Assembly: GCA_021838445.1 (NCBI GenBank) | Contig: JAKCDU010000029.1 | Span: 5,802-40,696, forward strand | Length of the DNA: 34,895 bases | Reading direction: 5' to 3' | DNA from: Actinomycetes bacterium | GTDB taxonomy: Bacteria > Actinomycetota > Acidimicrobiia > Acidimicrobiales > Palsa-688 | Shown: positions 7,604 to 14,499 of the stretch, in pieces | Position numbering within the stretch: position 1 is the stretch's first letter | Layout of the letters: every line of letters begins with the position of its first letter | The notes under the pieces: generated by a model | Databases searched by the model: none | What the model saw: the letters and a program-made list of their open reading frames with translations, nothing else | Told to the model about the DNA's origin: nothing | Translations under genes and position numbers: made by a program

Positions 7604-10315
7604 AAGGCCGGCGAAGCGCAGTACGGCTTCCCCGGTGCGGTCCGATTCGTCGAGGTCCACGGTGAAGCGCAACACCCACTCGCGGTGGCCAGCGGGGTCG
7701 TCGAGGGTCTGGGTCACGTCCCAGGTCCGCCCTTCGGCCCGAACCGCGAAGAGGGTCCCGGAGCGGGCGTCGCCGCCCATGCCGACACCGTCGTGCTCGT
7801 CGAAGTACTCAGCGGCCGCCTCCTGCCAGCGGCGGGCGTCGAAGCCCGAGCCGGCGTCGAGCTCGCCGAGCCCGGCGAAATCCCGGCGGCCCATCAGCTC
7901 CACCCGGCGGAAGGCCGCGTTTCTCACCATCACCGAGAAGGCCCGGGTGTTGGCCGTGAGGGGCGGGGGGGTGGGGGTGGCCGCCGCCGGAGAAGCTGCT
8001 GCCAGCGCCGGGAGTTGGGCGAGGGTCTGTTCGGGGTGGGCCAGGGCCTCCCACTCGTCGAGCAGGCTGGAGTCGACCTGGCGTACCAGCTCGCCGAGCC
8101 ACTCGGTCACGTCGATCAGCTCGTCGGTCTTGGCGTCCTCGGGAACGGACTGGACCAGCCCCCGGTAGGCGTCTGACAGGTAGCGAAGCAGCAGACCCTC
8201 GGAGCGGGCCAGACCGTAGAGGGCTACGTAGTCGGCGAAGCCCATGGCCCGCTCCCACATGTCGCGCACCACGGACTTCGGTTTGACGTTGAAATCCGAG
8301 GCCCAGGGATGACGGGAGCGGTAGACGTCGAAGGCCTCGTAGAGCTCCTCGCCGAGAGGTTTGGGCCATGTCAGCTCGTCGAGGACCCTCATACGGTCCT
8401 CGTACTCGACGCCTTCGGCCTTCAGCCGGGTGACGGTCTCGGCGCGCAGGCGGTCGAGCTGGGCGGCCAGAACCGGTCCGGGGTTCTCCAGGGTGGCTTC
8501 GACGATCGACACCGCGTCGAGGGCCCACTCGTCGCTGGCCTCGAGGCGGGGCAGTACGTCGAGGACGAACGGGGAGAGAGGCTGGTTGAGAGCGAAGTTG
8601 GCCTGCAGGTCCTCGGTGACGCGCACCCGCCGGCCGAGCTCGTCGGGGCGGTCGAGGACTTCGAGGGCGCCGGCGTCGAGCAGCGAGCGGTACAGGGCGA
8701 TGGCCCGGCGGATGTGGCGGCGCTGGGCCGGTCGGCTCTCGTGGTTATCGGTCAGGAGCCGCCGCAGGGCGGCGCAGCCGTCACCGGGGCGGTCGAGGAC
8801 CCCGATGAGCATGCCGTGGGTGACCTTGAATCGGGACTCGAGGGGTTCGGGCGGGGCCGCCACCAGACGGTTGAAGGTGTCCTCGCTCCAGGGCACATAT
8901 CCCCTGGGGGGTTGGGGCCGCACCACCTTGCGGCGCTTCTTAGGGTCGTCACCGGCCTTGGCCAGGGCCCGTTCGGTCTCGATCACGTGCTCGGGGGCCT
9001 GCACCACGACCGACCCCTCGCGGTCGTAGCCGGCACGCCCGGCCCGGCCCGAGATCTGGTGGAACTCGCGGGCGGTCAGGAGCCGGCTGGTCGAGCCGTC
9101 GTACTTGGCCAGGCCGGTCAGGAGCACCGTCCTGATGGGGACGTTGATCCCGACGCCCAGGGTGTCGGTGCCGCAGATGACCTTGAGCTGCCCGGCCTGG
9201 GCCAGGCGTTCGACCAGACGCCGGTAGCGGGGCAGCATGCCGGCGTGGTGGACGCCGATCCCGGCCCGGACGAAACGGGACAGGACCTGGCCGAACCCGG
9301 GTGAGAAGCGGAACCCGGCGATCTCCTCGGAGATACGGTCACGCTCGGCCCGGGTCGCCACCGCCACCGAGGTGAGCGCCTGGGCCCGGGCGACCGCGTC
9401 TTTCTGGGTGAAGTGCACCACATACACGGGTGCCCGGCCGGCTTCGAGCAGGCCCTCGATGGTCTCGTGGATGGGAGTGCGGCTGTAGGCGAAGTCGAGG
9501 GGTACGGGACGGGTGGCGGACCGGACCACGGCCACCGGCCTCCCGGTCCGCCGGCGCAGGTCGGCCTCGAAGCGGCGGGTGTCGCCCAGGGTCGCAGACA
9601 TGAGCAGGAACTGGGAGCGTCCCAGTTCGAGGAGCGGCACCTGCCAGGCCCAGCCCCGGTCGGGTTCGGCGTAGAAGTGGAACTCGTCCATGACCACCTG
9701 GTCGACGGGCGCATCGGGACCGTCACGCAGGGCCAGGTTGGCGAGGATCTCAGCGGTGGCGCAGATGACCGGGGCGTCGCGGTTGACGGTCGCGTCGCCG
9801 GTGGCCATCCCGACTCGTTCGGGGCCCAGCTCGGAGGCCAGGTCGAAAAATTTTTCCGAGACCAAAGCCTTGATGGGCGCGGTGTACCACGAGCGTCGGC
9901 CCTCGCACACGGCCCAGAAGTGGGCGGCGAGGGCGATGAGGCTCTTGCCCGAGCCGGTGGGGGTGTTGACGATCACGTGGGACCCCGACATGGCCTCGAG
10001 GATCGACTCCTCCTGGGCCGGGTAGAGGCTCAGGCCGCGGGCCTCGGTCCAGGCGAGGAACCGCTCGAGCGGCCCGGCGCCGGCCAGGGCCGCGGGCTCG
10101 TCGGCCCGGCCCGGCAGGAAGTCCGACAGCCGGGCCCGCCGCCCACCCACGTCGTCCGCCCCGCCATCGAGCGGCCCGACCGCGGGGCCAGCTGCGGTGC
10201 CGGCGGTGTCGGTGGTGTCGGTGTCGGTGTCGGTATCGCCGGGAGTGGGGTCAGCTGCGTCGTCGCCCGCGGTGCCGGCGGCGTGCCCGGGGTGGTCAGG
10301 GTCAGCGTCGGGCAT
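7592..10315 (-). CDS. Ski2-like DEAD/DEAH-box RNA helicase with C-terminal DUF3516 region
   Basis: A 907-residue superfamily 2 helicase. Residues 1-80 are an acidic low-complexity tail with an Asp-Thr repeat. Domain 1 has motif I NTPTGSGKS (about 117-125), motif II DEFH (210-213) and motif III SAT (240-242). Domain 2 has VHHAGMLPRYR, GTDTLGVGINVP and motif VI QISGRAGRAG. The remaining ~420 residues match the extended helical region of DUF3516-type actinobacterial helicases. Family members unwind structured RNA and are thought to act in RNA turnover or ribosome maturation; activity here is inferred. ATG 10315 is the first Met after a non-conserved stretch and begins the acidic tail; the ribosome-binding site is weak, so the start is only moderately sure. 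It is divergent from the selenoprotein-like gene. Confidence 0.9.
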   Translation of the reverse strand: MPDADPDHPGHAAGTAGDDAADPTPGDTDTDTDTTDTAGTAAGPAVGPLDGGADDVGGRRARLSDFLPGRADEPAALAGAGPLERFLAWTEARGLSLYPAQEESILEAMSGSHVIVNTPTGSGKSLIALAAHFWAVCEGRRSWYTAPIKALVSEKFFDLASELGPERVGMATGDATVNRDAPVICATAEILANLALRDGPDAPVDQVVMDEFHFYAEPDRGWAWQVPLLELGRSQFLLMSATLGDTRRFEADLRRRTGRPVAVVRSATRPVPLDFAYSRTPIHETIEGLLEAGRAPVYVVHFTQKDAVARAQALTSVAVATRAERDRISEEIAGFRFSPGFGQVLSRFVRAGIGVHHAGMLPRYRRLVERLAQAGQLKVICGTDTLGVGINVPIRTVLLTGLAKYDGSTSRLLTAREFHQISGRAGRAGYDREGSVVVQAPEHVIETERALAKAGDDPKKRRKVVRPQPPRGYVPWSEDTFNRLVAAPPEPLESRFKVTHGMLIGVLDRPGDGCAALRRLLTDNHESRPAQRRHIRRAIALYRSLLDAGALEVLDRPDELGRRVRVTEDLQANFALNQPLSPFVLDVLPRLEASDEWALDAVSIVEATLENPGPVLAAQLDRLRAETVTRLKAEGVEYEDRMRVLDELTWPKPLGEELYEAFDVYRSRHPWASDFNVKPKSVVRDMWERAMGFADYVALYGLARSEGLLLRYLSDAYRGLVQSVPEDAKTDELIDVTEWLGELVRQVDSSLLDEWEALAHPEQTLAQLPALAAASPAAATPTPPPLTANTRAFSVMVRNAAFRRVELMGRRDFAGLGELDAGSGFDARRWQEAAAEYFDEHDGVGMGGDARSGTLFAVRAEGRTWDVTQTLDDPAGHREWVLRFTVDLDESDRTGEAVLRFAGLHRL

Positions 10316-10435
10316 GGATACCTGTGTACCCGACCCTGCCCCCACCCGGGCGGCCAGCTGACCCGGCCGGCCCGCGCCCCGGTGCCGGTCGGGTGTCGAC
10401 GTGGGTTGGGGCGGCGCCGGTAGGGTCGCGCCGCG

Positions 10436-11328
10436 ATGAGCGTCGACGACACTCTTGCCGCCCACCTGGCGGCGCTACCGGTCCCCGAGTTCGCCGTACC
10501 GTTGTTCGTGACCCCGCCGCCGCTGTCGGAGGCGACCGTGGCGGACGAGACCATGTCCACGATCCGCCTCGACAGTGGACCGGCGGCCGCCGCCGCTCTG
10601 CGCCAGATCGGCGTCGACGTAGTGCTGCTGACCCCCGTCTGACCCCTCTGTCCGCGCACCGTGGGTGCGCTCTCGCACATCTTCGAAGCCCACGGCCTGG
10701 CCACCGTCGGGTCTACCCGACGGGTGACATCCCGGAGCGGATGCGGCCGCCCCGGTCCCTGGTCGCCCGCTTTCCCCTGGGTCGACCACTCGGTCATCCC
10801 CGCGACCCGAAGTTCCAGAGGGGGGTCCTGTCGGCGGCATTCGCCCTGCTCTCGGCGCTGGCCGGACCGGTGACCGACACGTTTCCCGAGGTCATCTCCG
10901 ACCAGGCCGACGTGGCCCTGTCATGCCCCCTGCCGCCGCGCTACGACCCCGACGTCCCGGCGGCCCTGGACGAGGCCGGGGCTCTGCGTTCAGCGTTCGA
11001 GCGGGGCTCATCGGGGGGCTTCTCGGTGGCCGAGCCCGACGCGGTGGAGGCCGCACTTTCGGCCTTCGACCGTGTGGCCCACGGAACCCCCTGGAAAGAG
11101 GCCGGGCTGCCCCGGGACCTCCCCGGCGCGGCTCGGGCGGTGCTCGGCTACTACCAGCAGGCGGCACTCGGCCTCTCCGACTGTGTGCCGGCAGCCCGCC
11201 AGGCCGAATCCTGGTACGTGCAGCACACCGCCGCCGAAGCGACCATGCGGGCGGCGCGCGACCAGCTCAAAGATCAGGGCGCCCCGACCCCGCTGTGGTT
11301 CTACCTGTTGCCGGCCACACAGAGCTGA
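10436..11328 (+). CDS. GrdB-like reductase family protein, candidate selenoprotein (in-frame TGA), with a -1 frame disruption
   Basis: Frame 10436 opens at ATG (an in-frame TAG lies 15 nt upstream, so no earlier start is possible). It reads 68 codons to VVLLTPV, meets TGA at 10640-10642, and continues in the same frame as PLCPRTVGALSHIFEAHGLATV. Reading TGA as selenocysteine gives residue 69 and a U-P-L-C motif (Cys72), the UxxC redox motif of GrdB/PrdB-type proteins. Around 10709-10728 the frame must move by -1; it then reads ERMRPPRSLVARFPLGRPLG, GTPWKEAGLPRDLP and VPAARQAESWY to the stop at 11328, segments I recognise from the GrdB-like family. The 893-nt length is one short of a multiple of three, so a missing base is the simplest explanation. 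TAGGGT 9 nt before ATG could be a -10 for a leaderless transcript. Function: probably a thiol/selenol reductase; substrate unknown. A decaying pseudogene is the main alternative. Confidence 0.72.
10654..10670 (+). promoter_or_regulatory. Candidate bacterial SECIS hairpin
   Basis: GCGCACC-GTG-GGTGCGC is a perfect 7-bp stem with a 3-nt loop. It begins 11 nt after the TGA at 10640-10642, and its loop begins 18 nt after it. Known bacterial SECIS elements (for example E. coli fdhF) have a 17-nt upper hairpin about 11 nt after UGA, with G and U in the apical loop, where SelB binds. Size, spacing and the GU loop all match. A competing hairpin (GTGCG 10665-10669 with CGCAC 10674-10678) is possible, so RNA folding is not certain. 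Confidence 0.65.
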
Positions 11329-11389
11329 GCCGGATGGCGCCGCGGCGCAGCGCTACGCTCCCCCGAGCGATCTCTGGAGGGTGCCTGTC

Positions 11390-12118
11390 ATGAGCTGGAT
11401 CAAGATTTTTTCCCGGGCCAACAGCTACGCCCAGGCCAAGGCGGAGTCCGAGTTCGACGCCCACGCCGACCCCAAGGTGCAGGTCGAGCAGGCCATAGCC
11501 GGCATGCAGGAGCACCACCGGGACCTCCAGGCGGCGGCCAGCCACGTCATCGCCCAGGAGAAGATGGCCAAGATGCGCCTCGCCGACCTGTCCGATCAGG
11601 AGGCCAAGTGCACCAAGTCGGCTCTGGCCGCCAAGCAGCAGGGCAACCTCGATGCGGCCAGAACCTTCGCCACCCGCATCGCCAGTCTGCGGGAGCAGAT
11701 ACAGAGCCTGAGCGCCCAGATCCCCCAACTCGAGCAGGCGGCTAACGACGCCCGCACCGCCGTCCAGGAGTCGGCCGACCAACTCCAGGCCAAGCTCAAC
11801 GAGAAGAGCACCATCCTGGCCCAGATCGACCAGGCCAACATGCAGAAGGAGATGGCGTCCAGCCTGCAGCAGGTGAGCGACCTGACCCGGACCAGCGACG
11901 TGCCGTCATTCGATGAGATCAAGCAGAAGGTGGCCTCCCAGTTCGCCGAGGCCCAGGCGGTGACGGAACTGTCGAGCAGCAGCCCCGAGGTGACCGAAAT
12001 GCACGCCCACCACGCCGAGATGATGAGCGAGGCCGACGCCATCCTGGCCGAGCTCGACTCGGGCACGGCCCAGCCGGCCGCCCTCGGGCCGGCGCCCACC
12101 GCTCCCAGCGCCGGCTGA
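11390..12118 (+). CDS. pspA: PspA/IM30 family membrane-stress protein
   Basis: A 242-residue, almost wholly helical protein. It starts with an amphipathic segment (MSWIKIFSRANSYAQAK) and continues as a long charged coiled coil (DPKVQVEQAIAGMQEHHRDL, LAAKQQGNLDAARTFATRI, LREQIQSLSAQIPQLEQ). PspA proteins bind the inner leaflet of stressed membranes, oligomerise and limit proton leakage. ATG 11390 is preceded by TGGAGG about 8 nt upstream; an in-frame GTG at 11381 is directly against the Shine-Dalgarno and is rejected. It is 61 nt after the selenoprotein-like gene and 61 nt before a glycine-rich protein on the same strand, so the three may form one transcription unit. The Ala/Pro-rich C-terminal tail is short and looks disordered. 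Confidence 0.85.
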   Translation: MSWIKIFSRANSYAQAKAESEFDAHADPKVQVEQAIAGMQEHHRDLQAAASHVIAQEKMAKMRLADLSDQEAKCTKSALAAKQQGNLDAARTFATRIASLREQIQSLSAQIPQLEQAANDARTAVQESADQLQAKLNEKSTILAQIDQANMQKEMASSLQQVSDLTRTSDVPSFDEIKQKVASQFAEAQAVTELSSSSPEVTEMHAHHAEMMSEADAILAELDSGTAQPAALGPAPTAPSAG

Positions 12119-12179
12119 CGTAGCCTGACGCGCGATGGCCGGACCCGCCTGGGTCCGGCACGAGGCACCAGGAGAAGAC

Positions 12180-13139
12180 ATGGGCAACTGGCGAGAGCGG
12201 ATGAAGGCTCACGGCGAGGTCTCCCGCGACTCGCTCGAACCCTACCGGTCCGCCGGCCGGGGGGTCTACGACTACGTGCTCACCCTCGACGAGCTGCGGG
12301 TCGAGGACACCTCGGCGGTCGGCGTGCAGGCGGCCCTGCTGGCCGGCTGGGTGGCCTTCGCGCTGCAGGTGCTCGGCGACGAGATGCTCGACGCCGACGC
12401 CGCCCTCGACCCGTCCACCGCCCACTACGTTCCCAAGGTGACCGCGGCCCAGGTCCACGAGTTCTACGAGCCGGTCCAGTCGTGGATGGCCCGGGCCAGC
12501 GCGGCGCGGGCCAACCCGGCGTACACCATCGACATCCCTCTGCCCGAGGTGCTGCCCGAGTGGGTAGAGGTCGAGCCGTGCCCACCGGCCCATCTCCTAG
12601 CCCTACGCCAGGCTGTCGGCCGGCTGCGGGAGTACACCGAGAGCAGTGTGGCCGGCTTCGCGCCGGGCGCCGCCCAGGAGCACGCCAAGCAGATAGTCGC
12701 CCAGGGCCTGGCCGAGGCGGCGTCGGCCAGTGACTACGCCAACAACATGTGGGGTTCCACCTCTGGACCGCCTCCCGCCCAAGTTCACGAAGCCATCGAG
12801 ACGGCCCTCAAACACGCCGCCGAGGCCTACTTCTACCTGGGTCAGGTGATAGCCATGCCCGTCTTGGCCGATGCCCCCAAACGGGAAAGGGAGACCCCAC
12901 CTGAAGCGGGCGGCCCCAAGTCCTTTCTCGAGACGATGGTGCGCTCCTACCCGCAGATCGCTCAGAGGCCGCGCGGTGGCTCGTTGTCGGGGGTGGCCGG
13001 CGGTGTGCTCGGCGGTCTCATCGGAGGCGAGATCCTGGGCCAGATCCTGGGCGGGATGGGTGGGATGGGCGGGATGGGCGGGGGCGGCGGAGGATGGGGA
13101 AACGGTGGGGGCGGCTGGGACGGCGACGGGCCATTCTGA
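12180..13139 (+). CDS. Hypothetical protein with glycine-rich C-terminus
   Basis: A 319-residue protein I do not recognise. Residues 1-250 are predicted mainly helical and soluble (GNWRERMKAHGEVSRDSLEP at the start, then repeated amphipathic helices around LLALRQAVGRLREYTES and VHEAIETALKHAAEAYFYLG). A hydrophobic Gly-rich stretch follows (SGVAGGVLGGLIGGEILGQI), then GGMGGMGGMGGGGGG and a short acidic end. The Gly-zipper-like segment could insert in or lie on a membrane. ATG 12180 is preceded by CAGGAG at good spacing, which excludes the longer frame to 12135. It follows pspA by 61 nt in the same direction, so a role in the same envelope-stress unit is a reasonable inference, but no catalytic motif is seen. 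Confidence 0.75.
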   Translation: MGNWRERMKAHGEVSRDSLEPYRSAGRGVYDYVLTLDELRVEDTSAVGVQAALLAGWVAFALQVLGDEMLDADAALDPSTAHYVPKVTAAQVHEFYEPVQSWMARASAARANPAYTIDIPLPEVLPEWVEVEPCPPAHLLALRQAVGRLREYTESSVAGFAPGAAQEHAKQIVAQGLAEAASASDYANNMWGSTSGPPPAQVHEAIETALKHAAEAYFYLGQVIAMPVLADAPKRERETPPEAGGPKSFLETMVRSYPQIAQRPRGGSLSGVAGGVLGGLIGGEILGQILGGMGGMGGMGGGGGGWGNGGGGWDGDGPF

Positions 13140-13156
13140 GCGGCGGGGCCTAGGCC

Positions 13157-13191
13157 GGCTGCGGGCTGCGGGCTGCGGGCTGCGGGCTGCG
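13157..13191. repeat. Five tandem copies of a 7-bp unit
   Basis: GGCTGCG is repeated five times without interruption, starting 18 bp after the stop of the glycine-rich protein, in the gap between convergent genes. Copy number may vary between strains by slippage. Confidence 0.9.
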
Positions 13192-13299
13192 CCCAATTCG
13201 CCCGAACTGGCCCGGGCGGGTTTGCCGTAGGGCCCGATCGCCGGGATCGATAGCGAATCCGTGAACGATTGCGAATCTACGGCCTGAATTCCGCCGCCA

Positions 13300-13360
13300 A
13301 CTCGCTCTCGTTTCGCCGACTCGCTCTCGTTCGACCCGCCGGGCCCTCCCGCCGGGCCCT
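13300..13360. repeat. Two short direct-repeat pairs in a convergent gap
   Basis: ACTCGCTCTCGTT occurs at 13300-13312 and 13319-13331. Immediately after, CCCGCCGGGCCCT is tandemly duplicated at 13335-13347 and 13348-13360. With the 7-bp array at 13157-13191 they fill much of the 253-bp gap between the glycine-rich protein and the Rrf2 gene. No other gene or clear terminator is seen there. Confidence 0.8.
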
Positions 13361-13392
13361 CCCGCCGACGCGGTCGCGACCACGTGGGGGAT

Positions 13393-14400
13393 TCAGTTCG
13401 ACCTGGTGGTCGCCGGGGTGGGAGTGCGGCGGGGCCGCCCGGTGGCGGATTCCCCGGAGCGGCGCGGCCCCGGGCCGCGATCGTGGCCGTCCCTCGTCGT
13501 AGCCGCTGACGCCGCACCTTCGAGGGCACGGGCCAGGCCCCTGAGGAACAGCCGGAGGGCTTGCCGGGCTCTCGCCGCCAGCTCAGTGGCGGCGAGAGGG
13601 GGCAGGTGCCCGGGGAGCTGGTGCCAGGTCCCCTCGACGCGCAGTTCAGCTCTTTGGCTGTCGACGGCGATCACCCTGAGGGCTCCCTCGAAGCGGTTCC
13701 GGCGGGCGCCCCCGACGCTCCAGCAGAGGGTGAAGTAGCCGGTGGCCTTGCCTCCGGCCGGCACCATCGTGAGCTCCTCGACTACAGGTGGCCCACCCAG
13801 GTCGGCGTCCTCGGCGCAGGCCTCGCCCATGGCCCGGCCGGCTAGATCGATGAGGGCCTCGGAGAGGGAACCGGCCAGGTTCTGCACCTGCGGTGCCGAT
13901 ACCTCCACCTGTACCGAGTCAGCCACGTCGACCACGAGCGGATGCGAGCGGTGGGAGTCGGCGGGCAGGGGCAGTATCCCGGCCTCTATGGCCGCGTCCT
14001 GCTCGGCCAGCTCGGCCAGGGTGGTCGTGGCCAGCACCTCACGGACCCGAGCGGTGGCCTTGGTCCACGTCTCGTGGAGGGGGCAGACCTGATCCCACCG
14101 GCAGGGGCCGTCACCGAGGGCGCAGCGCTGGGCCCGAAGGTGGCCTTCGGCGGCTTCGACCACCTCCAGCACGCTGATCTGCTCGGGGGGGCGGGCCAGA
14201 CGGTAGCCGCCGTCGCGCCCGGCCCGGGAGGTGGCCAGGTCGGAGCGGACCAGGTCGCCGAGGATCTGGGAGGCGAAGCTGTGGGGGATCTCGGTGTCGG
14301 CCACGACCTCCCGGATCTTCCGGGGGGGTGTCTCGGCGAAGGCTCGGGCCAGGGAGAGTGCGGCGCGCATCACGTAGTCGCCTCGCCGCGACAGGGTCAT
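13393..14400 (-). CDS. Rrf2-family regulator with [Fe-S]-type cysteines and an extra C-terminal domain
   Basis: A 335-residue protein. Residues 1-135 are a Rrf2 winged helix (MTLSRRGDYVMRAALSLAR, IPHSFASQILGDLVRSDL, GRDGGYRLARPPEQISVLEV). They carry Cys93, Cys100 and Cys106 in CALGDGPCRWDQVCPLH, the three-cysteine pattern that binds an iron-sulphur cluster in IscR and NsrR. Typical Rrf2 proteins end near residue 150. Here about 185 more residues follow, with a folded-looking alpha/beta segment (VQVEVSAPQVQNLAGSLSEA, GYFTLCWSVGG, RAELRVEGTWHQLPGH) and an Arg/Pro-rich tail. I do not recognise that domain. The start is placed at ATG 14400 by alignment with the family; no strong ribosome-binding site is visible. 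It is the last gene of the redox operon and probably regulates it, sensing redox state or NO. Confidence 0.82.
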   Translation of the reverse strand: MTLSRRGDYVMRAALSLARAFAETPPRKIREVVADTEIPHSFASQILGDLVRSDLATSRAGRDGGYRLARPPEQISVLEVVEAAEGHLRAQRCALGDGPCRWDQVCPLHETWTKATARVREVLATTTLAELAEQDAAIEAGILPLPADSHRSHPLVVDVADSVQVEVSAPQVQNLAGSLSEALIDLAGRAMGEACAEDADLGGPPVVEELTMVPAGGKATGYFTLCWSVGGARRNRFEGALRVIAVDSQRAELRVEGTWHQLPGHLPPLAATELAARARQALRLFLRGLARALEGAASAATTRDGHDRGPGPRRSGESATGRPRRTPTPATTRSN

Positions 14401-14499
14401 GTCCATCAGCGCGAGGTGGACGGGCCAGCCCCGCAGGGGGCGGTCAGTCTCGAGGACGGACATGGCGGGAGGTCGGGAACGGGGCCCACATGACCCAGC

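Noticed and set aside
8309-9304. Long plus-strand open frames across the helicase gene
   Set aside because: They arise from high GC on the strand opposite a clear helicase and have no motifs.
10436-10642. A separate 68-residue protein ending at the TGA
   Set aside because: The frame continues after the TGA with family-like sequence and a Cys at +3, and a SECIS-like hairpin follows, so a short stand-alone gene is less likely.
13157-13360. CRISPR-like array
   Set aside because: Units are 7 or 13 bp, have no unique spacers, and no cas genes are nearby.
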